Assembly (NCBI GenBank): GCA_020081605.1
Contig: JAHREC010000007.1
Span: 806,001 to 870,000, forward strand
Length of the DNA stretch: 64,000 nt
Reading direction: 5' to 3'
DNA from: Albifimbria verrucaria
Taxonomy: Eukaryota > Ascomycota > Sordariomycetes > Hypocreales > Stachybotryaceae
Below the pieces are notes generated by a model. That model saw nothing but the letters and a program-made list of their open reading frames with translations. It did no database searches and was not told the DNA's origin. Of this stretch, positions 12,241 through 21,676 are shown piece by piece (the stretch's first letter is position 1; each line of letters begins with the position of its first letter). The position numbers and the translations under genes are program-made.

Positions 12241-13557
12241 CCGGTAGCCCAGTGGTTTTCTGGTATCTTACAAGGTGCTTGACTTGCTGAAGGTTTTGAA
12301 CGCGCACTCGGCGCAGATAAATTACTTTATATGGAATGCTTGCTAACACATTATGTTGGGCAACTCGCAGTGTGTTCAGCCATCAATAGTTACATGTGGT
12401 GTAATTTTACATGAAGTAGCGATTCAAAAATTATAGAACTCTAAAACTGGAATCAACTATATAATCTTCGTTTCCAGCGAGCATTTGTCACTTCATCCTG
12501 TACCAGAGAGCACCCTAGTGGCGATATATATCTCAGCTTTTGGGGTTAGTTCGCCGGCCTTGCAAGTTTGATGCCAGCTTCTATTGGTTTGGCACGTCAC
12601 TACGTTAGAAAACAGTATACCTAAGTATAAATACCGTATCAGCATCCTTCTATCACATACGGGTCGTCCAGATCTCTTGGTACTACGTGACTCAATCCAA
12701 GCCTTAATCAATATACATAAGAGATATTGGAGCAAACAAATCGAGGGAGGGTAGGGGCCAACCTAAGGTAGGGGGCTCGCAAGTGGTCTCAAGAACGATC
12801 AAGTCTGCTTCTGTGTAACCTGAATTTGAACATGGATGGAGTCATCAGTGGGTACTGGAAATGATAGTCTTCATTTACATCAACTGTATAGAAGTGTTAT
12901 GTGGTAAGACTTTAACGAGCTCATTCCATCAGCATGCAGCCCAAAATCGAGATGAGATGGGGTGTAAATCGCTATGGGCATGCACTATTCGTCCCTTAAT
13001 ACGTCGTGGCTGCTGCTCCAACTGCATCTGCAAAGCTCAGCTCGCTGTTTCGATCGCGGAGTTTTACTTATACTCCGGGTCCCCGCCTCCCTCTCTAGGC
13101 ATAAGCGCGCACATTAAGAGCTGTCAAGCGACGTTGACTGCGGGCTGCGCATCCTGCGCTTCAATCTACAAGGTTCTAGAGGTTCTATTCTGGTGTTCGT
13201 GTAACTGTAGACTTCCAATTTCAAGTTATTATTGGGCATGTGACGTTCAGTTAAGGTAGGAGGTTCAGATATTTGCCCAAGTACTCAGCTGAGGGAGTTT
13301 TTAGCGAGAGATTTCGTCCAGAGTACTGCAGAAACCCCGAAAAGGGCTTTTACGAGCCTTTGTTATCCACCGCATGGAGGGTTGCGATGACATGAGTATA
13401 TATGTACGTGACAAAAGGTGCATAATGAACGCAGACGCCGACTTGGTTTCAGGACCATATATAAGGTCGAGAGGCTCCTTCGCCTTATGTATCACAACAG
13501 AGATATTTCATCTCACACTCAGCAATTGAACGACCAGGTTTCTCATAATCAACCAAG
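12241..13557. other. Intergenic region
   Basis: No convincing gene. The longest open frame here (12861-13259, +) has odd composition, no intron logic and no family resemblance. The right end is the promoter of the secreted protein at 13558, including a TATA box. Confidence 0.5.
13457..13465 (+). promoter_or_regulatory. TATA box of secreted protein gene
   Basis: TATATAAGG lies about 95 bp upstream of the ATG at 13558, a usual distance for a fungal TATA element. The TATA box fits an inducible secreted-protein gene. Confidence 0.5.
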
Positions 13558-14074
13558 ATGAAATTCACGCTTTCGGTCCTTGTGACCTTGTCCGCCGCCA
13601 GTCTCGGCATGTAAGTGGAAAAGCGTAATACCATCTCTACCCAGCTGACAGTTACAATTTAGGGCCTTGGAACAACGCGAAGACAGTTCACTTAAGCCTA
13701 CTGTCACCTCAGCTGTTTCTTCAAAGTCTTGCGTGCCAACAGTGACAGTGACGACGACCCCAGGCATTGCTGGAGGGTGCCAGTACGACTGCATAAAGAA
13801 CCAGTTCATCCGCGACAGTGGGTTTTCCAATCCTTGTGTAATCTGATATTTGTATAAGGGGCTGTTTTTGCCAAGAGAGAGCCTACAATAAGCGACGCTA
13901 ATTCTTTTCCCAGCGGCCATCACGATACCATGTGGATGCACGACCATCTCCGGCTTGAGCATAGTAACCGCAACGGCATGTGCCACACGCTCGCCGTGCT
14001 GGGAAGAACTCACTGGTTTCCCGATAAGAGTTTCCGCGACGGACTGCCCCAAGAAGTCTACTACTCAGTATTGA
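13558..14074 (+). CDS. Small secreted 8-cysteine protein (effector-like)
   Basis: Three exons join in phase: 13558-13610, 13663-13835, 13914-14074 (introns 52 and 78 nt), giving 128 aa. The N-terminus MKFTLSVLVTLSAASLGMAL is a clear signal peptide. The mature part has eight cysteines (contexts SC-VP, GGC-QYDC, PCGC-TT, AC-AT, PC-WE, DC-PK), an even number that fits four disulfides. If the second intron is ignored, a shorter 78-aa version with a stop at 13844 results, but the spliced form adds four cysteines in one open frame and is preferred. No known enzyme domain. Spacing does not match hydrophobin (no CC pairs) or CFEM. Likely an extracellular structural or host-interaction protein. Confidence 0.7.
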
Positions 14075-14679
14075 ATGGTATCGAGATGAGATCTACTCGT
14101 GGGAGCAGCAGCCGGCCACCTACATAGTTGGTATTGGCGAATGGTGCCAGTTTCGGCTGTTCTTAAAACCGAATGGGAGCCGAGGTGACTGCAAATATTC
14201 AAAAGGGACTACGCAAATTTAGAAATTTATCAGAATACCTTTTGAAGCAGTGATTATGCTCCTATCTACGTTGAGATACATCTCCACATAGGAAATGGTG
14301 AAGAAGTGTTTGTCCCACGACAGGTAGATATCGTAGATTTTCCTACCAAGGCGTTGCACCGCGACACTCCTGTTGACCCTTCTATCTAGGCTCAACTCAG
14401 TGGTTTATTTACTAGAAAAAAATACATCGACATGCTCAGCTCTGATAGACTTTACTAATCGAAAGAATTTTCTCGTTTCTTCAATCTCAAGCCCCGGCCC
14501 AACCCAAACTCACAGTGCTTTCCTCAAACAGAAAGGAAGTACATCGATACCACAAGTTTGTTAACAAGGAATTTGGATCTGGACAGTTCAGTGACAAAAG
14601 AAGCCCGACGTGGATCAATTCGAAGACACTATGAAGTAAGGCGATAACTGATAATAGAGGGATGCACCCAACACAAGCT
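14075..14679. other. Intergenic, converging 3' ends
   Basis: Lies between the 3' ends of the secreted protein gene (+) and the C2H2 gene (-). I see no gene in it. Confidence 0.5.
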
Positions 14680-15469
14680 TTAGTTTCCTCCACTCAGGCT
14701 ACTCAGCAAAACTTCTGGCTGCTCATATCTGTCCCGCACTTCTTGAAGTTGCTTCTCGGCTTCCTCCCTCCTTCTCCGCTCCTTTTCCAATTCGTGTCGA
14801 TAGGTAATCAGTAGTTCGACCAATTTCTCTCTCGGTATGGTATTTAGGGAACCCTGGGTAGATGATAACCCCAAGTTTATGTCTTCGGGCTGTACTCGAT
14901 CTTCAAATTTGGTTTCATGCACCCTGTAGAGGTGCTGTACAAGATTGTCTTTCCTCGTAAAGCCTCTTCCACGACGATGGCATCCAGGTTGGTAGCAGAA
15001 AAATGATTTAAGCTTTTTGTGGACACTATTCCGATGGCGTTCGAGTTCGCTTGCTGATCTGAATTTCGACTCGCACTCATTGCACGTAAACTGACGTGCG
15101 ACTGTCCGTCTCTGGGGAGATGTATTCTGATGGCTGCGTAGGAATTATCAGTACATCCAAAAATCAGACAAACTAGCGGAAAGTACGTACTCTGGTATCC
15201 CTTGCGTCATCTCATCTGCTCCAACGTGGGCAAGCATGAAATAATTTTCCGGTGACCCTTCACCATGTGGCGGTAGAATAGGGTGCTGCAGGTCTGCTTC
15301 GACAGATGTAAGATCCAAACGAGTTTCAGCAGTATGAGCATCTTGTTCAAGCATACGGTAAAATTCTTGGTCATTCCACAGTAGTTCGAAGGGTTCAGTC
15401 GTATCTGGGGCCTCGTCAGTACCGGCACTGACGAGGAAAACGGAATGCTGGGTTAAACTTACGTGACAT
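14680..15469 (-). CDS. C2H2 zinc-finger protein with C-terminal coiled coil
   Basis: Probable nuclear DNA-binding protein of about 240 aa. Exon 15427-15191 encodes an acidic region (FELLWNDQEFYRMLEQ...). After a GTACGT...CGCAG intron, exon 15133-14680 carries two C2H2 fingers: CNECESKFRSASELERHRNSVH and a longer-looped CYQPGC...FTRKDNLVQHLYRVH. These are followed by a strongly charged helix (ELEKERRRREEAEKQLQEV) that should form a coiled coil, so it may act as a dimer. The start is set at ATG 15469, where ATGTCAC meets a GTAAGT donor. The phase to the next exon is off by one base, which fits the one-base losses seen throughout the window. The start lies at the edge of a nested inverted repeat. 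Confidence 0.72.
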
Positions 15470-15634
15470 CGTGCGCGGCGCGAGATGGCCAGTGGATTGA
15501 ACCTGTCACTGTCGTTGTCTCCATCTTCACATAATCAAGCAACAGAGAGAGATGGAGACAACGACAGTGACAGGTTCAACCCTTGCCACGCGCTCGTCAC
15601 GATGTCAACGACATCGTGCGCTCTCTGTTGCTTG
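15463..15634. repeat. Nested inverted repeat at the C2H2 gene start
   Basis: A perfect 30-bp inverted repeat has arms at 15497-15526 and 15550-15579 with a 23-nt spacer. Around it, TGACATCGTG at 15464-15473 returns inverted as CACGATGTCA near 15599-15608, and AAGCAACAGAGAG at 15538-15550 returns inverted at 15621-15633. CACGATGTC-AAC-GACATCGTG is itself a 9-bp palindrome. The transcript could form a long hairpin just 5' of the coding start. It looks like a local fold-back duplication. No transposon ends were recognised. Confidence 0.75.
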
Positions 15635-16599
15635 TACTGCATATTCCTCTTACCGAGAGACTCAAAGTTCCATCGTGGGGAACCTGACTCATTTCCAGCC
15701 ATCAGTGCTGGTTTAGAACGTCCATCGAAGTGTTGTCGGTGCTGTCGGTAGGCGGAGGGCGTGAGCAGAATTGGCAGGTCGGACTGCTTTGTAAGCCTAG
15801 GTAAAAGAAGATGAAATAATTTGACTGAACAACCAAGCATCTTTGGATGACATACTAGATATATATAGTCTAGATATAGGTTTAGTATTGCTAGTAGCTG
15901 TGAAATCGCCTGAAAGTCTCAGGCGAAAATATGGCTAAGACACTCGATCCCTTGCGTTGCGGACCGTTTCTCGTGTTGCTACGGAGAACACAAAAGAGCA
16001 CAAGCCCAATGCATTGCAAACTCCAAATTTGTTTGGTTTTTAGAAAGATTAATCTTGACTACAACGGATGACGAAATCACATGTAAATTGACATTGCCTG
16101 CTTGCTTATCTGTTTGTAAGCGAGAGATATCTGGAACTTTGTGGTTGGAAGATTAATGGCAATTGTCATAATAGTATCCAGATAAATTTTCCTCATTTCT
16201 ACGCTCCAACAGATGTCCAGCCAATGTATCTCTGCTACTTGGTCTGTATCAGATTGCGAGTCCCAGGCAGATGTCATGTCCTTGTTATTATTGCTCAAAT
16301 TCCTCGCCCAAGAAATGATCCAGAGACCTGAACAAGTTCGATTCGAGCACAGGATGAGATCTTCGAGTGCTAAGAAAATCACTTCCTCTTTGTTCCCCAA
16401 AAGCTCTTGGCTACAGTCTGAATCTTAATCAATGGGCACAATTCAGTGTCAAGAACGTATAGCCATGCATAACGCCTGAAGCGTAATTCCTTGGTTGTAG
16501 TGCTTCTCGTGGTACTTGAATACCATGAGGGTATCATCATGACAACCAACCGTACTGCATCGCTGGACTTCACATCTCATCCGTCCTTGCACTCGTTGC
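15635..16599. other. Intergenic region
   Basis: No gene recognised. Open frames on both strands are short and without family resemblance. It separates the inverted repeat from the transporter fragment. Confidence 0.4.
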
Positions 16600-16609
16600 G
16601 CAGGCCGTC

Positions 16610-16790
16610 TGCATGTGTGTTATTGACCGCACTGGTGGTCGCTGGCCCTGATTATCGGCAACCTTGGCAACATGGTTACATCCATCATCGCTACAGTGCT
16701 GCTTGCCGAATTCCAGCCGAGCACAGGAACAGACAGAAACGAATCGGCGGCGTGGGTTTTCATTATCATTATCGGAAAGTCGAATACACA
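16610..16790 (+). pseudogene. Fragment of an MFS sugar transporter
   Basis: A short plus-strand frame reads VIDRTGGRWPLIIGNLGNM, then VTSIIATVLLAEFQPSTG and ESAAWVFIIII. This is the loop 8-9 and TM9-TM10 part of a fungal hexose transporter (DRxGRR + GNLGN...ATVLLA). Nothing transporter-like is found on either side at the expected distances, so this is a relic or a broken copy. It is on the opposite strand to the complete transporter at 185-2288 and differs from it in sequence, so it does not look like a recent copy of that gene. Confidence 0.55.
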
Positions 16791-17254
16791 TCGCCATCCG
16801 CTGCCGAGATCTAAAGCCGAAAGATCAACTACAACTCTTTCAGATCATCTTCCACGAGGCTGTCGGAGAAGAAAGAGTAGAGCGCCGTGAGGAAATGGGT
16901 CTAGAAATCGAGAAGATAGTGAAACAATCTTAAATCAATGGGCCCTAACTCCGCAATAGTCACATCGGCGAATATACGCCAAGACGCAAAACAAGAAGCT
17001 AAAATGCTCGCATATCGACATGGTCATGAGATAACTGAACAGTTCCTTGAGGAGTGAGGGTCCGAACGACTCCGACCAAGATCGAAGGGTATTTTACTGC
17101 CTAGAATGCTATGAAGGCTACGAGGACACAGTTCGGATTCATAGCTAGTATCAATGACTATTTTATGTATCATTGTTGCTTAACCAAGCACGACCAAGGT
17201 TATCCCAGTTATTCGGCTAGGGTATCATAATTTGTATTCTGCTCGTCGAACTCA
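16791..17254. other. Intergenic, open frame of unknown meaning
   Basis: Between the transporter relic and the 3' end of cyp6. A plus-strand run (IVTSANIRQDAKQEAKMLAY) around 16950-17060 is open but short and has no match I can name. Confidence 0.3.
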
Positions 17255-18736
17255 CTATCTTCGCGAGCGGTATCCATCATCACGGTGCCGGTCGCGGTCG
17301 CGGTCACGGTCCCGATCTCTATCTCTACGGTCCCAGTCTCGCCTGTCTCGACGTCCATCATCCCTCGGCTTGTGGTGGTTCCGACTGCGGTCATCACGGC
17401 GAGGGCTCCGGCTCCGGCTTCTATGCCTGGCCCTTCCTCGCCATCACCACCTCGCCTGGGCGGTGACTGCGGTCGTGAATCGCCCTCACTTTGCTTCTCA
17501 GGGCCGGTCTTCACATGCCGTCCTCTCATCTCCTCGTCACCGTAGACCATGCCGTAATCCTTGCCGGTTCTCTCCTCGCCTTGGCTCCTGTATTGTCTCT
17601 TCTTCTCCAACTCCCTCACACCACCCCATCCACCACGGCCGGCGTCATTTCTGCGCTTGTTGTTGGTATCTTTCCGCCACACGTCGCTCAATTTGCTAAC
17701 ACTCTGGGAAAAGTCGACGTGAATACGGCGATCGTCGATGAGCACGCCCTGCATCTTGAAGTAGGCAGCCTCGCACGACGCCTTGTCCTCGTATTCGATG
17801 AAGGCGTACTGTAAGCTGTCACCGGTCTTCTGGTCGCGTATCACTTCACAGCTAAGAATCTTGCCAAATCGGCCGAAAATAAGCTCGAGGTCCTCATCAC
17901 CAGTGACAGGGTTGAGCTTGCACACGAAAAGCACGTTCTCGGGCGGCTTGACCTCGGCGAAAGGCAGGTCTCCCATCATTTCCAGGGTGAGCGCCTGTGC
18001 CTGGGCCTCTCTGTCACGCCGCCTGCGCTCAAGCTCCTGCTCATCGACACCATCGTCCGCGTGAAGGGCCGCTTCGTCGGCGATGCGCACGGTCTTGAGT
18101 TGTAGATCGCTGGGAGGAGGACTGGCGCTGGGCTCTCGTAGGCCCGGGGTCGGGATATGGGTCGTCGAGAACGACAGTATGCTTGATTCGAATATCCACG
18201 AGGGATAGCCTTTTTCGTCCACAATGGCTTCGTTTATCTTCTCTAAAACATCAAATCCTTCCACAACCTTGCCGAAGATGGCCGCCTTGCCATCCAGGAA
18301 GTCGGTATCCTCTCCCAGCGTTATGATGAACTGTGAAGCCGCCACGCGCGTATCCGGATCTGAAGCTAGCGGTGCCGTAGCCATGCTAACGGTGCCGCGC
18401 TCCAGATGCTTTAGCTTGGGGTGGAAGAAGGCGGAAACGTCCGCTGAGATGGATCGCCCGAGATGCGACCCCATATTGAGCAGCCGCCATCGGACTCTTT
18501 CGACAAAGGACCGAGAGGATCGCCGGTCTGGAAGGAAAAGTTCTTTTGCACGGAGTGAACGGGGAGAAGTTGTAGTACTTGGTCTTGCAGAGCTTGAGGA
18601 AGCTGTTTCGCGTTAGCTAGCCGTCTCTATACAACAGGTCTGGGATGCTCACTCACTTCTCGCAAAGTTTGGGCGCGTGATCCACCAGCAGATCAATGAC
18701 GATGTCGCCAGAGCTGGTCTCGAGAAGAACCGACAT
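17255..18736 (-). CDS. cyp6: Cyclophilin-RRM peptidyl-prolyl isomerase (PPIL4/Cyp6 type)
   Basis: Nuclear peptidyl-prolyl cis-trans isomerase joined to an RNA-recognition motif, linked to splicing and transcription (human PPIL4; fungal Cyp6). Exon 1 (18736-18657) [20 protein letters not shown] starts the cyclophilin fold and joins in phase through a 54-nt intron to [30 protein letters not shown] and [14 protein letters not shown] follow. The RRM has LFVCKL (RNP2) and LQYAFIEY (RNP1). The tail is RS/RD-rich, ending in the frame [19 protein letters not shown] with stop at 17255; without correction another frame runs on to 17209. Three one-base breaks (about 18556, 18431 and 17440-17455) interrupt it. 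Since this is a conserved core gene, sequence error is the best explanation. Confidence 0.87.
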
Positions 18737-18772
18737 GGCTGCGACGGGATCGAAGCAGTCCACGAGAGGTCT

Positions 18773-18800
18773 GCGCGATGCTATGCGCGATGCTATGCGC
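18773..18800. repeat. 12-bp tandem repeat
   Basis: GCGCGATGCTAT occurs twice head to tail (18773-18784, 18785-18796), followed by GCGC, just upstream of the cyp6 start. Two and a third units, perfect. Confidence 0.8.
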
Positions 18801-21019
18801 CGTCGATGGCAGTTCCTTGGATGATGCAGCACACAGCAACTACAATTGGGCAGACTGCAGACGCCCTTTCGGTAGATCGATCGCGATGGGCCGGGGCAAC
18901 GTCATGCACGGCGCACGAAGCCAGCGAGCAGATGCAAAGTTGGTGGTTTGGCAGAGCCAGAGCTAGATCTAGAACCGAAACCAAAGCCTTGGAACATGAC
19001 GCCACTACCAGGTTCTGAGCCACACCATGAGCCACAGGCTAGTTGGTGAGTGAGTGATTGAGGAGGCTGGAGCTAAGGGTCTAGCCACAGCCACCCTTCA
19101 GTAGCCACACTTATTAGCCACACCATACATGGTATTCGTAGGAGGTACCGTATCAGGAGCACTGAGAGTAAGTACTAATGTACAGAGGACTTTTGGTACG
19201 CCCCTGGAACCAGCAATGCTTGGGTCAGCACACACGCTCGCCGTGCCACAGTGTCAAATGCCGCGCCACACTCCAATAGTCGGCCATAAGCAGCAGGACG
19301 TGGCTGCGAAATTGCTTCATCGGGAGGAGCCGAACTTCCTCTCACGCAAACGCCTTTCCGCGAGCCTCTCGATGCTTCGTCCAGATCACCGTATCCGGAG
19401 CCTGAGCGACACTTCTGGAACCGTTGCTGACACCGGACAGCCGGCGGCAAATTCCTCACTTGAGTTCTGGAACCGCCGATCTCCGAACTCTATTTCTGGC
19501 TTCGCCTCATACTGTGATACTGTGAATCGTAAGACTCTCTTTTGCCTGTTGGTCTCGATGCCGGTCGACGGCCGTGTCTCTCGGCAACGAGCTTATCCAT
19601 CTAGCTGGCAACGGACAATTCGCTGTCTGGCTCCGTGACCAGTCATTTCCCAAGTAAACAGACAATGGCGTTCTCAGGGTCCATCTGCTGACCTCCATCG
19701 CCAACTGAACGCTGTTGCCAGGAGCAGCCGGAATGCCGTCACGGCTCTATCATGTTGCAGATTGCGCAGGCTCCTGATCTTCAGGTCCTGCCTCCACCGG
19801 GCCAATCCACTGCAGGCCTTCTGCCCCAATGCATTGTTATCAAACTTCCCCAGCTCCGTCGTAAGACGATCACCAGAAGTCTATCAAACAGAGCGGGGAG
19901 AAATGCACCTCCTCCGGGGATACTGTACATTACGTGCTGGAATCCTTCAGACGACTTACCGAGCTTTCTTGCCCCTCTCCTCGGCTCTCCTTGGCATCTG
20001 CCATGACACGTTCGAGTAACATGACCCAGCCATGCCGACCGTTACCCAACGCCAACGCATATTTCCCGTGCATTCAATGCTACCGCATCACGTTCCTTTT
20101 CCACCTCCTCCTTGCATCAGCTTACCCGATGGGTGTGCACGGCGTTTGCGGGGTTCCTGGCAAACTCGACGCTAGCTGATACAAAGCAAGCCTCGCCTTG
20201 GCAACAAATGTTGGGGCTCAGGTTTCGTCTCTAAACTCTACACGGTAGGAAGCCATGAATCGCCTCTGGTGACACAGTTAAACCGAGACGGTATGGGGAG
20301 ATGCGTTACGCAACGGTGCTGCAGTCTGTGGTCGAGCCTGCAGCGATCTCCGCCTCCTCTCCTTTCCCTCTGGGCCAACCGTGTGCAGCGACGGTCGAAT
20401 CTTGGAGCACACGATACGCAACGTGATGGAGGGTGGCCCCGACGGGAACATGGTGGGTTGCAATCAAACCCAATGGATAGGACACGCGTACAGCACAGTG
20501 GCCAATCCAACCATCTGGGAAACTTCACACCGACCCGTGGAGCTCGTACAGGGGCGAGGGGAGGGGGCAACGCTCTACTGTAGCTAGCGTAGCGTCTCTT
20601 CTGGATCGTCGCTTTTTCGTGATTGCCGTAGAATTGGGGTCCCACAAAGGTCTTACTTATCGTGGTGTAAGCCGATTCTCGTCCAAGCAGGTGGTGGAAT
20701 CGACGCTACTTGGCCAAAAGACCATCCCATCCTGAAACAGAGGGACACCCGTATCGTCGGAGACGTCCGTCTCACCCCGTGGAGGCTGCCGCAAATGGAA
20801 CGATGAAATTATTCAAATTTACTATCGAATCGCACAGGTAATAAAAATTTTGATTTACCGTGACGTGATATCCCAGAACGTAAATGATTCCCAAAAAGCT
20901 CATTTCGCTTTGTTTGCCAATCCCTGTTCCTGTCCAACTCCAATAAGTGCTAATTCCGCTGCCATGGGCCCAATCCCAGAGTCTCTGTCATGAGAACCAA
21001 CGCCGAGTTTCCATGCTTT

Positions 21020-21042
21020 GTAGTAGTAGTAGTAGTAGTAGT
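21020..21042. repeat. GTA trinucleotide microsatellite
   Basis: Run of about seven GTA units, with more degenerate GTT/GTA repeats at 21078-21105, in the 3' flank of the conserved gene at 21147. Confidence 0.85.
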
Positions 21043-21146
21043 CGTAATGGTGCTATTTGTAAAGAATCGAAGATTAAGTAGTTGTGGTTGTAGTTGTAGT
21101 TGTAGTAAGGTGTTGAATGAGGTCGTGCGGCTTTGAAAGCCGTTCC

Positions 21147-21676
21147 TCACTCCGAGGATGAGGAGCCCTTGCGCCGGCGTCCGGTTCGCAGCTCCTTCTC
21201 TGCCTCCATCAGCCTCGTCTGCACCCACATGCGCATGTTGAGGTCGGTGCGGACGGTGTCGCAGTTGAGCAGCTCCGTCAGCGCGCGCTTGATGCCCTCG
21301 TTGACGTCGCAGAGGCGCTGCTCCTCCGCCGAGATCTCGTACACGGTATCCTCGTCGACGATGGTGTCGAGCGCCTCGGAGCCGCGTCGGCGCTGCGCGT
21401 CCACCCAGCCGCTGCAGCGGGCGTGCGACTTGGGCTTGCGCTCGCTGCTGCGGGAGTGATGCCTGCGCGCCGGCGCGGGAGACGGCGACATGGTCGACGA
21501 GAAGCTGGAGCGCGTCGGGGAGGAGGCGGGAGATGTGATTGTGGAGATGCTGCTGCTGCTAGTGGAGGAGAGGCGGGGCGGATCTGATCGAGATGGCTGC
21601 AGAGCTCTTCGTGCTGCTCCTGCAGGAGCATGTATTTTTGCAGAGTGAAGTTGTAGGCGTGCGATTTCGACGACAT
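21147..21676 (-). CDS. Conserved fungal protein of unknown function
   Basis: Single-exon gene of about 176 aa after one correction. It starts MSSKSHAYNFTLQKYMLLQE, then a Ser-rich middle (STSSSSISTITSPASSPTRS), then a conserved C-terminal helix region (LDTIVDEDTVYEISAEEQR, IKRALTELLNCDTVRTD, RLMEAEKELRTGRRRK). I recall this pattern, YNFTLQKY...QLLQEQ at the start and LTELLNCxxVR near the end, as widespread in Pezizomycotina without an assigned function. The frame changes by one lost base in the GGGG run at 21575-21578; the length (530 nt) is one short of a multiple of three, in agreement. Probably a cytosolic or nuclear soluble protein. Confidence 0.72.

Larger units (their letters stand above)
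18737..21146. other. Long intergenic region, no gene seen
   Basis: About 2.4 kb between cyp6 and the next gene. Several open frames of 80-170 codons occur on both strands (for example 19129-19638, +), but none has family resemblance, coding-like composition or matching splice sites. It contains a short tandem repeat near 18.78 kb and a GTA microsatellite near 21.03 kb. AT-rich patches at about 20800-20870 stand out. Confidence 0.4.

Noticed and set aside
12861..13259. Cys-rich 132-codon plus-strand frame as a secreted protein
   Set aside because: Cysteines are irregular, there is no clean signal peptide, and the DNA has the character of the surrounding intergenic sequence.
15485..15580. tRNA gene with intron (TGGCCAGTGG box A-like and GGTTCAACCC box B-like)
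   Set aside because: The two motifs belong to the arms of the inverted repeat and there are no matching acceptor, D or anticodon stems.
17232..17699. Plus-strand Arg/Ser-rich open frame
   Set aside because: It is the mirror image of the RD/RS-rich tail of cyp6 on the other strand, not a gene.
19129..19638. 169-codon open frame as a gene
   Set aside because: No signal peptide, domain or homologue pattern, and several frames of similar length overlap it on the other strand.
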